A DNA stretch of 64,000 bases, taken from NCBI RefSeq assembly GCF_006438925.1, contig NZ_RCZA01000001.1, positions 434,001 to 498,000 of the forward strand, read 5' to 3'. The stretch is from Pseudomonas mandelii (GTDB lineage Bacteria; Pseudomonadota; Gammaproteobacteria; Pseudomonadales; Pseudomonadaceae). Below are positions 1 to 7,928 of the stretch, piece after piece. A model generated the notes under the pieces. It was not told the origin of the DNA and did no database searches. It saw only the letters and a list, made by a program, of their open reading frames with translations. Numbering within the stretch: the stretch's first letter is position 1; every line of letters starts with the position of its first letter. Position numbers and translations under genes: made by a program.

Positions 1-21
1 CAAACGCTGGTAACCAGCGGT

Positions 22-447
22 TTACGCCTCTTCACCGTGCACGGTGGCGAGGACTTTACGGGCACCGCCAAAATCACGGTGCTCGCCCAGATAAACGCCT
101 TGCCAGGTCCCCAGCGCCAGTCGGCCTGCCGAAATCGGCAAACTGAGCTGACAGCCAAGTACGCTGGCCTTGAAGTGCGCCGGGAGGTCGTCCAGGCCTT
201 CGTCGTTATGCTCATAGCCGTCTGCTCCTTGTGGGATCAGACGATTGAAAAATCGTTCGAAGTCGCGACGTACCGCCGGATCGGCGTTCTCGTTGATGGT
301 CAACGACGCCGAGGTATGCTGCAGCCACAAATGCAACAGACCGACCCGACATGCCTTGAGTTCAGGCAGGCCGGCGAGTAACTCGTGCGTTACCAGATGA
401 AAGCCCCGGGGCCTCGCCCGCAGGGTAATCAGAGTCTGTTGCCACAT
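22..447 (-). CDS. yjbQ: YjbQ/UPF0047 family protein
   Basis: A 141-residue protein of the YjbQ (UPF0047) family. Family members have weak thiamine-phosphate synthase activity reported in E. coli, and the physiological role is unsettled. The family signature is visible as HTSASLTINENADP in the middle and GTWQGVYLGEHRD near the C terminus. The ATG at 447 (MWQQTLITL) is chosen because it follows a GGAG with 7 nt spacing and gives the usual length of about 140 residues. An ATG at 474 would add nine residues not typical of the family. It lies downstream of amtB on the same strand but is separated by a terminator, so it is probably transcribed alone. Confidence 0.88.
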   Translation of the reverse strand: MWQQTLITLRARPRGFHLVTHELLAGLPELKACRVGLLHLWLQHTSASLTINENADPAVRRDFERFFNRLIPQGADGYEHNDEGLDDLPAHFKASVLGCQLSLPISAGRLALGTWQGVYLGEHRDFGGARKVLATVHGEEA

Positions 448-617
448 ACAGTTCTCCGCACGTTCGGGGCGCATTCTAGCGCGCTCTGGGAAAAAACAAA
501 GGCCCTAATATTCCTTCTATCATGTAAGCCATTGGCCGCAGAAAAACGCCCGTCGTAAACGCCACTAAACGTGTACGAAAAAACCTTTCAGCAGTTACTT
601 CACTGACAAACTCCAGA

Positions 618-650
618 CAAAAAAATGCCCGGCAAGCCGGGCAAGTTTTT
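618..650 (-). terminator. Rho-independent terminator of amtB
   Basis: GC-rich hairpin (tgcccgg / ccgggca, loop caag) that on the minus strand is followed by a run of seven T. It lies just beyond the amtB stop codon and closes the glnK-amtB transcript. Confidence 0.8.
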
Positions 651-661
651 TGTGCGCGTAC

Positions 662-1999
662 TTACAAGTTGTAGCCGCGTTCGTTGTGGAGTGCCAGATC
701 GATGCCGACCGCCTCTTCTTCCTCAGTGATACGCAGGCCCATGACAGCGTCCAGAACCTTGAGGATGATGAAAGTGACGATCGCGGTGTAGATCACCGTG
801 AAGCCCACGCCTTTGCACTGAATCCAGACTTGTGCGGCGATGTCGGTGACGGTGCCGAAACCTCCCAGCGACGGTGCAGCGAAGACACCGGTCAGGATCG
901 CGCCGAGGATACCGCCGATACCGTGTACGCCGAAGGCATCCAGGGAGTCGTCATAGCCGAGTTTGCGTTTCAGGGTGGTGGCGCAGAAGAAGCACACCAC
1001 GCCGGCGGCCAGACCGATGACCAGAGCGCCCATCGGGCCCACGGTGCCAGCGGCTGGCGTGATTGCAACCAGACCGGCCACAACACCCGAAGCGATACCC
1101 AGAGCACTTGGTTTGCCGTGCGTGATCCACTCGGCGAACATCCAGCCCAGTGCAGCGGCGGCGGTTGCGATCTGGGTCACCAACATCGCCATACCGGCAG
1201 TGCCGTTGGCCGCAGCAGCGGAACCGGCGTTGAAGCCGAACCAGCCAACCCACAGCATGGCAGCGCCCATCAGGGTGTAACCGAGGTTGTGCGGCGCCAT
1301 CGGGGTAGTCGGGAAGCCTTTGCGCTTGCCCAGTACCAGGCAGGCAATCAGACCGGCCACACCGGCGTTGATGTGCACCACGGTGCCGCCGGCGAAGTCC
1401 AGCACGCCCCAGTCCCACAACAGGCCGCCGTTACCGGACCAGACCATGTGCGCGATCGGTGCGTAAACCAGGGTAAACCAGACGCCCATGAAGATCAGCA
1501 TGGCGGAGAACTTCATCCGCTCGGCGAAGGCACCGACGATCAGCGCAGGGGTGATGATGGCGAACGTCATCTGGAAGGTGACGAACACCGCTTCAGGGAA
1601 CAGCGCCGCAGGGCCGGTCAGGCTCGCTGGCGTGACACCGGCGAGGAATGCCTTGCCCATGCCACCGAAGAACGAGTTGAAGTTGATGACGCCTTGTTCC
1701 ATGCCGGTGGTGTCGAACGCGATGCTGTAGCCATAAATGACCCACAGGATGCTGATCAGACCGGTAATGGCAAAGCACTGCATCATCACGGAAAGAATGT
1801 TTTTGGAGCGAACCATGCCGCCGTAGAACAGCGCGAGGCCGGGAATGGTCATGAACAGCACGAGGGCTGTCGAGGTCATCATCCAGGCAGTGTCGCCGGA
1901 ATTGAGGACTGGGGCCGCCACTTCGTCTGCCGCCATAGCCAGGCCGGGCATTACGAGGGACAACAGGGCTCCTAGCCCTGCGAATTTACGCAGAGTCAT
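662..1999 (-). CDS. amtB: Ammonium transporter AmtB
   Basis: Inner-membrane ammonium channel of the Amt/Mep/Rh family, 445 residues, with an N-terminal signal peptide (about residues 1-23, ending AMAAD) followed by eleven predicted membrane helices, the usual architecture. The twin pore histidines are visible in VVHINAGVAGL and GVHGIGGILG. It lies 35 bp downstream of glnK on the same strand, the classic glnK-amtB arrangement in which GlnK plugs the channel when nitrogen becomes sufficient. Nitrogen-controlled (NtrC/RpoN) expression is expected from the family, but I did not find a clean promoter. Function is assigned with high confidence. Confidence 0.97.
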   Translation of the reverse strand: MTLRKFAGLGALLSLVMPGLAMAADEVAAPVLNSGDTAWMMTSTALVLFMTIPGLALFYGGMVRSKNILSVMMQCFAITGLISILWVIYGYSIAFDTTGMEQGVINFNSFFGGMGKAFLAGVTPASLTGPAALFPEAVFVTFQMTFAIITPALIVGAFAERMKFSAMLIFMGVWFTLVYAPIAHMVWSGNGGLLWDWGVLDFAGGTVVHINAGVAGLIACLVLGKRKGFPTTPMAPHNLGYTLMGAAMLWVGWFGFNAGSAAAANGTAGMAMLVTQIATAAAALGWMFAEWITHGKPSALGIASGVVAGLVAITPAAGTVGPMGALVIGLAAGVVCFFCATTLKRKLGYDDSLDAFGVHGIGGILGAILTGVFAAPSLGGFGTVTDIAAQVWIQCKGVGFTVIYTAIVTFIILKVLDAVMGLRITEEEEAVGIDLALHNERGYNL

Positions 2000-2034
2000 A
2001 TTGTTTTCTCCTGGGGCGTTGGGTTTGTGGCGGC

Positions 2035-2791
<757 letters not shown>

Positions 2792-3052
2792 ATGCTCGCA
2801 CCCAAAGACTTCCTCGATGCCCTGAGCGGCACTGCCTCCCGCCTCTTCAGCGGCGACACCCCGCTGCCGAAAAGCGAAATCGAAAGCCAGTTCAAGGCTC
2901 TGTTGCAGAGCGGCTTCAGCAAGCTGGATCTGGTGAGCCGGGAAGAGTTTGATAGCCAGATGGTTGTGCTCGCACGGACGCGTGCACGGTTGGAGAGCCT
3001 TGAGGCGAAGGTGGCGGAGCTGGAAGCGAAGCTCAATCCACCTGCGGAATAA
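2792..3052 (+). CDS. ubiK: UbiK-type ubiquinone accessory factor (YqiC/BMFP)
   Basis: An 86-residue protein of the YqiC/UbiK family. UbiK is a trimeric accessory factor that helps UbiJ and the Ubi hydroxylase complex in aerobic ubiquinone synthesis in E. coli. The sequence has the family layout: an N-terminal amphipathic helix (LAPKDFLDALSG), the conserved KLDLVSREEFD stretch, and a C-terminal leucine-heptad coiled coil (RLESLEAKVAELEAKL). It sits between glnK and yifB, its usual Pseudomonas position. Its AGGA ribosome site is about 8 nt upstream. Confidence 0.9.
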   Translation: MLAPKDFLDALSGTASRLFSGDTPLPKSEIESQFKALLQSGFSKLDLVSREEFDSQMVVLARTRARLESLEAKVAELEAKLNPPAE

Positions 3053-3060
3053 TGCGGTCC

Positions 3061-3086
3061 CCTGTGGGAGCGAGCCTGCTCGCGAA
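3061..3086. repeat. REP, family A (single)
   Basis: One copy of the GTGGGAGCGAGCCTGCTCGC palindromic unit that recurs through the window. Confidence 0.85.
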
Positions 3087-3131
3087 TAGAGTCACCTCGG
3101 TCTCCAGCCATCCCACACTGAACAGACCACC

Positions 3132-3172
3132 CCTGTAGGAGCTGCCGAAGGCTGCGATCTTTTGATCTTCAG
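3132..3172. repeat. REP, family B (single)
   Basis: One copy of the GTAGGAGCTGCCGAAGGCTG unit followed by CGATCTTTTGATC. The same unit occurs in pairs at 42210, 47727 and 59064. Confidence 0.85.
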
Positions 3173-3345
3173 CCCCGCCACCATCTCGGCAACGTCCTAC
3201 AAAGATCACACCGCCGTCCGATTGCGCCACAAAGCCCCGGTTCCTAAGCTCACCCAATGCTGAATGTTCAGCACTGGGTTTGGCGACCTGGATACCCCGA
3301 TGCGGCACGACACATTCGGACAGGGAAATTCCCGTCTCGATTTAT

Positions 3346-3421
3346 GGCGGCTGTGCGTGGGAGACCTTCGGGTCTGCCGGAATTCGGGCGTCGCCGGTTC
3401 GCCAACCCACGCACAGCTGCC
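3346..3421 (+). ncRNA. Structured RNA-like leader upstream of the Bro-N gene
   Basis: The 16-nt arm 3346-3361 (GGCGGCTGTGCGTGGG) pairs with 3406-3421 (CCCACGCACAGCTGCC) with one G-U. Directly inside the 5' arm is a second hairpin, 3362-3375, AGACC-TTCG-GGTCT, with a classic C(UUCG)G tetraloop. A third possible hairpin is formed by gccgg/ccggt around 3376-3398. The UUCG loop fixes the plus strand as the sense strand. It ends 62 bp before the Bro-N ATG. From memory, similar leaders occur in front of other small genes in fluorescent pseudomonads. I cannot name an Rfam family. It may be cis-acting or a repeat of RNA origin. Confidence 0.6.
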
Positions 3422-3483
3422 ACCCTTTTCGTTTGGCGACGATCAGAGGCAGTTTCTCTCCACTCGACCCCGAGAACTGCACC

Positions 3484-4005
3484 ATGGATGAAAACTATCT
3501 GACGCCACACATCTTCACCCGCCACAAACTCCACCTCCACGCTCTACTGTTGGAAAACCAAGCGTGGTTCTGCGCCCGAGACCTGGGCCGATTGCTTCGC
3601 CTGTTCCTCGACGAACGCGCCGTCCGCAAACTCGATCCCGACCAACACCAAACTTTACGAATGCCCATCCACGGCAGCATCGAAAACACCCTGATGATCA
3701 GCGAATCCGGCGTTTACGCACTGCTGGTCTACCACTACTGCCCCGAATACCGGGCCCTGCGCGAATGGCTAACCCACGACGTAGTCCCCTCCCTCAGAGA
3801 CGCCCAGCAACCCACCTCAACCGAACGCCCGATCCTGAGCCTGCTGAACTGGCCCGAGATGTCGTTGAATTTGCTGCACTGGAATAACCAACCGTGGATT
3901 CGCTTGCAGGATGTTCCGCACATGCTGGCGGATAGTGAACGGCCGCAGCGCTCGATCAATGCACCGTGGTGGAAGCGTGCTTCCCGAATACTCCTAGCAT
4001 TCTAA
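3484..4005 (+). CDS. Bro-N domain (phage antirepressor-like) protein
   Basis: A 173-residue protein starting MDENYLTPHIF. Residues about 8-105 match the Bro-N domain: a beta strand with QAWFCARDLGRLL, then the LMISESGVYALLVYHY and REWLTHDVVPSLRD stretches typical of this DNA-binding fold. Bro-N proteins are found in phage antirepressors and in host genes of unknown role. The C-terminal part repeats a weak version of the opening strand (LHWNNQPWIRLQDVPHML), which suggests a degenerate second Bro-N half. No integrase or other phage gene is nearby. The longer reading frame from 3280 runs through the structured leader and is rejected. Confidence 0.75.
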   Translation: MDENYLTPHIFTRHKLHLHALLLENQAWFCARDLGRLLRLFLDERAVRKLDPDQHQTLRMPIHGSIENTLMISESGVYALLVYHYCPEYRALREWLTHDVVPSLRDAQQPTSTERPILSLLNWPEMSLNLLHWNNQPWIRLQDVPHMLADSERPQRSINAPWWKRASRILLAF

Positions 4006-4010
4006 ACGAC

Positions 4011-4042
4011 AAAAAAACCCCACGTTTGTAACGTGGGGTTCG
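4011..4042. terminator. Bidirectional terminator between Bro-N and higA
   Basis: Perfect hairpin ccccacgtt/aacgtgggg at 4018-4038 with an A run on its left, giving a good terminator for the minus-strand higBA transcript. The plus-strand T tract is weaker. Confidence 0.75.
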
Positions 4043-4057
4043 TTCAGGAGCAGAGGA

Positions 4058-4363
4058 TCAGGCGCAGTGCGAAAGACGCTCAACCTGATCCCGGATCACT
4101 GCCCCTCGCTCAATCTCGGCTTTGCGCAAATCGTAAGTCGATTGCAGGTTCAGCCAAAATTCCGGGGTCGTGTCCAGACAGATAGATAGCCTTAAAGCCA
4201 TATCAGCGCTGACACCCCGGCGCTGGAGCACGATATCGTTCACCGTTGGTGTCGAAACGCTCAATGCTCTAGCCAAGGCTGCCGCCGTAAGGCTCAGAGG
4301 CTCCAGGTATTCCTCTTTGAGGATCTCGCCGGGGTGAACCGGACGCATACCATTCTTAGTCAT
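4058..4363 (-). CDS. higA: HigA-family antitoxin (GraA-like)
   Basis: A 101-residue HigA-type antitoxin with a Cro/C1 helix-turn-helix: RPVHPGEILKEEYL, then TAAALARALSVSTPTVNDIVLQRRGVSADMALRLS. The MRPVHPGEIL opening and the DTTPEFWLNLQ stretch are typical of HigA. It lies 8 bp downstream of the toxin gene, the reversed (toxin first) order of higBA and graTA loci. Family knowledge predicts that it neutralises the toxin by binding and represses its own promoter. Confidence 0.92.
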   Translation of the reverse strand: MTKNGMRPVHPGEILKEEYLEPLSLTAAALARALSVSTPTVNDIVLQRRGVSADMALRLSICLDTTPEFWLNLQSTYDLRKAEIERGAVIRDQVERLSHCA

Positions 4364-4371
4364 TACTCACC

Positions 4372-4650
4372 TCAGTGATAATCGACGATTTCGACATTCT
4401 CTGGCCCGTTAAGACCCCAAACAAAGCAAATTCGCCATTGAGCGTTGATACGGATGCTGTGCTGACCTTTTCGATTTCCCCCCAGTGCCTCCAAGCGATT
4501 ACCCGGCGGCGATCGAAGGTCAATCAGTACGGCAGCAGCATCAAGCATCGTCAGCTTTCGTTCCACGACACTCATAATGGCTGACCACATACGGGTCTTA
4601 CCGTTGCGAAACAGGTACTCGGTCTCAGAACACTTAAAGCTAACGATCAT
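4372..4650 (-). CDS. higB: HigB/GraT-type RelE-superfamily toxin
   Basis: A 92-residue RelE-fold mRNA-interferase toxin. Family signatures are LRSPPGNRLEALGGNRKGQHSIRINAQWRICFVW and a C-terminal VEIVDYH with the conserved final His. The closest protein I can recall is GraT of Pseudomonas putida, a cold-sensitivity toxin acting on ribosome biogenesis, paired with GraA. First gene of the higB-higA pair, with a palindrome 9 bp upstream. Confidence 0.92.
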   Translation of the reverse strand: MIVSFKCSETEYLFRNGKTRMWSAIMSVVERKLTMLDAAAVLIDLRSPPGNRLEALGGNRKGQHSIRINAQWRICFVWGLNGPENVEIVDYH

Positions 4651-4658
4651 AATTTAAA

Positions 4659-4672
4659 GCTTAACGTTATGC
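4659..4672 (-). promoter_or_regulatory. Candidate HigA operator
   Basis: Imperfect palindrome gcttaacgttatgc (12 of 14 positions symmetrical, core TAACGTTA) just upstream of higB in an AT-rich stretch. A TATACA -10-like box lies further upstream (about 4690). This is the expected position for autorepression by the antitoxin. Confidence 0.45.
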
Positions 4673-4902
4673 ATTAATCTTGAGTGTATAACCTGAATTC
4701 ACTTATGCAAATGCGCCAATGCGACTCTTGGCCATCCCTTCAAAGCTTTAGGAAAAGGACTACCAAAGGCCTTCAGAACTCCTTTTAAACACAGACGTTT
4801 CCTACGAAAAGGAGCACCAATTCTCATTGCATCACCACCGCGCTTACCTCTTAAGCTGACCGACCTGTAAAGCCATCTTCAAATCCAAAAAAAGAGATCG
4901 CT

Positions 4903-5106
4903 ATGAAACCCGGAAAACGAAAAGCCAAACTTCTACTCATCGCTGGATATCATGCGGAGGCACTCCGGCTGGCCGGGAACGTATCAGCCACTCAACGTCG
5001 CTTTTGTGAGGTCGCTGCGGCTTGCGGTAAAGAATTGGAACCAAGCGGTTGGCTCGCCGGTTACAGGGCACCCGCTACGCTTGATTCGACAAAAAAAGGT
5101 GAATAA
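4903..5106 (+). CDS. Small hypothetical protein (67 aa)
   Basis: Reading frame of 67 residues with a lysine-rich start (MKPGKRKAKLLLIAGYHAEALRLAG) and two cysteines. A weak AGAG site lies 6 nt before the ATG and a good intrinsic terminator lies about 65 bp after the stop, which argues that some transcript ends here. I recognise no family. It could be a real small gene or a chance frame. Confidence 0.4.
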   Translation: MKPGKRKAKLLLIAGYHAEALRLAGNVSATQRRFCEVAAACGKELEPSGWLAGYRAPATLDSTKKGE

Positions 5107-5424
5107 TCTCAGCACCGTCAATGTGTCCGTTGAGGATGCGCAGGTCTTGGCCTCACCGAAGCCTGCACATAAAAACCGCTTTTTCAGGCGGTTTTTTTTC
5201 GCCCTCAATTCAGCTTCGCCGCCGTCCTTCATCAATCCAGGCAGCGTCCTACAACAACCTCATCCCGCGACTGATTACGTCGCAAATCCCACTCCCTTAC
5301 GCTTCACCCATCAGAAAGACATTCGCAACATCCTGCGAAGATTTGGCACCTGCGCCATCACGCGCCCCCGACTACCCTTCAAAAAACCGCAGGAAGCGGT
5401 TCCCGTAAAGCTCAAGGAACGACC
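5107..5424. other. 318-bp region upstream of yifB
   Basis: It contains the terminator at 5171-5199 and the yifB promoter region. I see no further gene or repeat in it. Confidence 0.5.
5171..5199 (+). terminator. Rho-independent terminator
   Basis: Hairpin aaaaccgc / gcggtttt with an eight-base loop followed by eight T, ending whatever is transcribed from the 4.9 kb region. Confidence 0.75.
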
Positions 5425-6918
5425 ATGTCCCTCTCCATCGTCCATAGCCGCGCTCAGATTGGTGTCGATGCGCCCGCCGTCACCGTAGAAGTCCATCTGG
5501 CCAACGGTCTGCCCTCATTGACGATGGTCGGCTTGCCCGAGGCGGCAGTAAAGGAAAGCAAGGACCGGGTGCGCAGCGCGATCATCAATTCAGGCCTGCA
5601 ATTTCCGGCGCGGCGCATCACGCTGAATCTCGCGCCTGCGGACTTACCGAAGGATGGCGGACGGTTTGATCTGGCAATTGCCTTGGGGATTCTGTCCGCA
5701 AGCGTACAGGTGCCGACGTTGACGCTGGATGACATTGAATGCTTGGGAGAATTGGCGCTGTCAGGCGCGGTACGTGCCGTGAGAGGCGTGTTGCCGGCTG
5801 CGCTGGCTGCACGCAAGGCCGGACGCTCATTGATGGTGCCGCGGGCGAACGCCGAGGAGGCGTGCCTGGCGTCGGGGTTGAAGGTGTTTGCCGTGGATCA
5901 CCTGCTGGAAGCCGTTGCGCACTTCAATGGACATACGCCGGTCGAACCCTACGTTTCCAACGGGTTGCTCTACGCAAGTAAACCCTATCCGGACTTGAAT
6001 GAAGTGCAGGGGCAAATCTCGGCCAAGCGCGCATTGCTGATTGCGGCGGCTGGGGCTCATAACCTGCTGTTCAGCGGACCGCCGGGGACCGGAAAAACGC
6101 TGTTAGCGAGTCGGTTGCCGGGGCTGCTTCCCCCGTTAGCCGAAAACGAAGCGCTGGAAGTCGCTGCCATTCAATCCGTCACCAGTTGCGTGCCCTTGAG
6201 CCACTGGCCGCAACGACCGTTCCGCCAGCCCCATCACTCGGCCTCCGGCCCGGCGTTGGTGGGCGGCGGTTCGAAGCCACAACCCGGCGAAATCACCCTG
6301 GCCCATCATGGCGTTCTATTCCTCGATGAACTCCCGGAGTTCGACCGCAAGGTGTTAGAGGTTTTAAGGGAGCCGCTGGAGTCCGGCCACATCGTGATTT
6401 CCCGCGCCAAGGATCGTGTGAGGTTTCCGGCGCGCTTTCAATTGGTGGCCGCAATGAACCCGTGCCCCTGTGGATATCTTGGCGAGCCCAGCGGTAAATG
6501 CAGTTGTACACCGGACATGGTCCAGCGTTATCGCAACAAATTGTCGGGGCCTCTACTGGATCGGATCGACCTGCACCTGACCGTCGCTCGGGAAGCCACG
6601 GCGTTGAACCCTGCGCTCAAACCCGGTGATGACACAGCCACTGCTGCGGTGCTGGTCGCCGACGCCCGGGAGCGTCAAAACAAACGCCAGGGCTGTGCCA
6701 ACGCATTCCTTGATTTGCCAGGGCTGCGTCGACACTGCAAGTTATCCACAACCGACGAGGCGTGGCTGGAAACTGCTTGCGAGCGTTTGACCTTGTCACT
6801 CAGGTCGGCCCACCGTCTGCTCAAGGTAGCCCGTACATTGGCAGACCTTGAACAGGTGAATGCAATTACACGCGAGCACTTGGCGGAAGCATTGCAATAT
6901 CGACCAGCCTCAGCGTAA
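5425..6918 (+). CDS. comM: YifB/ComM family AAA+ ATPase
   Basis: A 497-residue Mg-chelatase-like AAA+ protein, full length for the family. The N-terminal ChlI-type domain (MSLSIVHSRAQIGVDAPAVTVEV, then GLPSLTMVGLPEAAVKE) is followed by the Walker A motif GPPGTGKT at residues 218-225, the Walker B region VLFLDELPEF and the Cys-rich CPCGYLGEPSGKCSC insert. ComM is a hexameric helicase that promotes branch migration during natural transformation in Vibrio. In pseudomonads the role is presumed similar. It is followed by an unrelated hypothetical pair 62 bp downstream. Confidence 0.93.
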   Translation: MSLSIVHSRAQIGVDAPAVTVEVHLANGLPSLTMVGLPEAAVKESKDRVRSAIINSGLQFPARRITLNLAPADLPKDGGRFDLAIALGILSASVQVPTLTLDDIECLGELALSGAVRAVRGVLPAALAARKAGRSLMVPRANAEEACLASGLKVFAVDHLLEAVAHFNGHTPVEPYVSNGLLYASKPYPDLNEVQGQISAKRALLIAAAGAHNLLFSGPPGTGKTLLASRLPGLLPPLAENEALEVAAIQSVTSCVPLSHWPQRPFRQPHHSASGPALVGGGSKPQPGEITLAHHGVLFLDELPEFDRKVLEVLREPLESGHIVISRAKDRVRFPARFQLVAAMNPCPCGYLGEPSGKCSCTPDMVQRYRNKLSGPLLDRIDLHLTVAREATALNPALKPGDDTATAAVLVADARERQNKRQGCANAFLDLPGLRRHCKLSTTDEAWLETACERLTLSLRSAHRLLKVARTLADLEQVNAITREHLAEALQYRPASA

Positions 6919-6980
6919 TTGATGGTTATTACCGCAAAGCCCTTCAGCAGATCACATACCAGAGAGAGCGTCAGTAAGAC

Positions 6981-7559
6981 ATGGAGTTACTAAAGAGTCA
7001 TTGGATTAGATTCGTCTATTGCTTCATAAGCACTGTTATCGTGTGGGCGGCGCTGTTGAAGCAGGAAATCGTTGTCGGCTCTCCGACAACCCTGAATAAC
7101 TTCTCCTACGTTGGCACGGTGATAACCATCGTCGCGCTCATCATTTCAATATCCGAAGTTCTGCACAGCGTTCGTTACTCACGAAGCATCAGTGCAGAAG
7201 CCAAAAAAGTGCTCAAGGAAGCAAAAGCGGTAGAGGGTGCCTCAGCCGTGAGCGAATGCCTCGCGACGCTTAATGAAACAGCAGGTTATATGGATACCGA
7301 AAACTATCAATTGGCGCTGAAGTGCTATCAGCATTTCAGGATTCTATTTGCCAAGATACCCGGCACAGGCCAGGAGTTTGAGAGGATCGACAATATCCTT
7401 GGAGAAACTGAAACCGCCGTCAGAAAAGGGATTTTCACATCGGCAAGCGCTCCGCTTGAGAAAACAACAAGAATTCTTATCCATCACAACCTTGAAAACA
7501 TCAAAGAGAACCTTGAAAAGGTTAACCCGGCCAGAGGGCGACAATATGTTACCGCCTAG
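6981..7559 (+). CDS. Hypothetical membrane protein
   Basis: A 192-residue protein with no family I recognise. Two predicted membrane helices (about residues 10-28 and 43-62) are followed by a cytoplasmic helical domain rich in Lys, Glu and Ala. The base composition is lower in GC than its neighbours, which suggests acquired DNA. It overlaps the next gene by 14 bp, so the two are probably co-translated. A GAGAG-like site precedes the ATG. Confidence 0.65.
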   Translation: MELLKSHWIRFVYCFISTVIVWAALLKQEIVVGSPTTLNNFSYVGTVITIVALIISISEVLHSVRYSRSISAEAKKVLKEAKAVEGASAVSECLATLNETAGYMDTENYQLALKCYQHFRILFAKIPGTGQEFERIDNILGETETAVRKGIFTSASAPLEKTTRILIHHNLENIKENLEKVNPARGRQYVTA

Positions 7560-7848
7560 ATTTCTCGATTTTGTCAAAACGCTTACAGCGAAAACGGAGC
7601 AAGGCGAATTCTCCTGGAGCTATGACGACAACAACTCGCTAGTCAAGCTAAATGAAAAAGCCTTTTCTCTTTCATTACGTTACAGCTTCAACTCCGATGA
7701 AAAATATGCGGAGTACGTCATCTATTACTTCGATGATATCGAAGACAAAGAATACCGGTTTTATACCAATCAAACCTGGAATGACTTCGACTTCATCCGG
7801 CGTTTGTTTGATGCCGCACAAGCTTCAAAAATGAAGCTTCCCTTTTGA
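7546..7848 (+). CDS. Hypothetical protein, partner of the upstream membrane protein
   Basis: A 100-residue soluble acidic/aromatic protein starting MLPPRFLDFVKTL. It contains ten or so Tyr/Phe residues in a likely alpha/beta fold (WSYDDNNSLVKLNEKAFSLSLRY, then YVIYYFDDIEDKEYRFY). The start at 7546 follows AGAGGG by 5 nt and overlaps the end of the previous gene by 14 bp. The longer frame from 7348 is out of keeping with that coupling. No family is recognised, and composition is AT-richer than the core genome. Confidence 0.65.
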   Translation: MLPPRFLDFVKTLTAKTEQGEFSWSYDDNNSLVKLNEKAFSLSLRYSFNSDEKYAEYVIYYFDDIEDKEYRFYTNQTWNDFDFIRRLFDAAQASKMKLPF

Positions 7849-7928
7849 CACCTCAACGAGCAGTGAATACCTATCGCAGGCATTACTGCTCATCTCGCTC
7901 TCTCGACGGACAGGGAGTTAACGCGAGT

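Larger units (their letters stand above)
3053..3483. other. 431-bp intergenic region with two REPs and a structured leader
   Basis: It holds one REP of each of the two families in this window and a strong RNA-like fold at 3346-3421 upstream of the Bro-N gene. The short reading frames here are not supported as genes. Confidence 0.6.

Noticed and set aside
650..1975. Plus-strand frame of 441 codons
   Set aside because: It is antisense to amtB, whose protein is unmistakable. The frame has no family features.
3280..3483. N-terminal extension of the Bro-N protein from 3280
   Set aside because: It is a translation of the structured leader. The ATG at 3484 begins the conserved domain.
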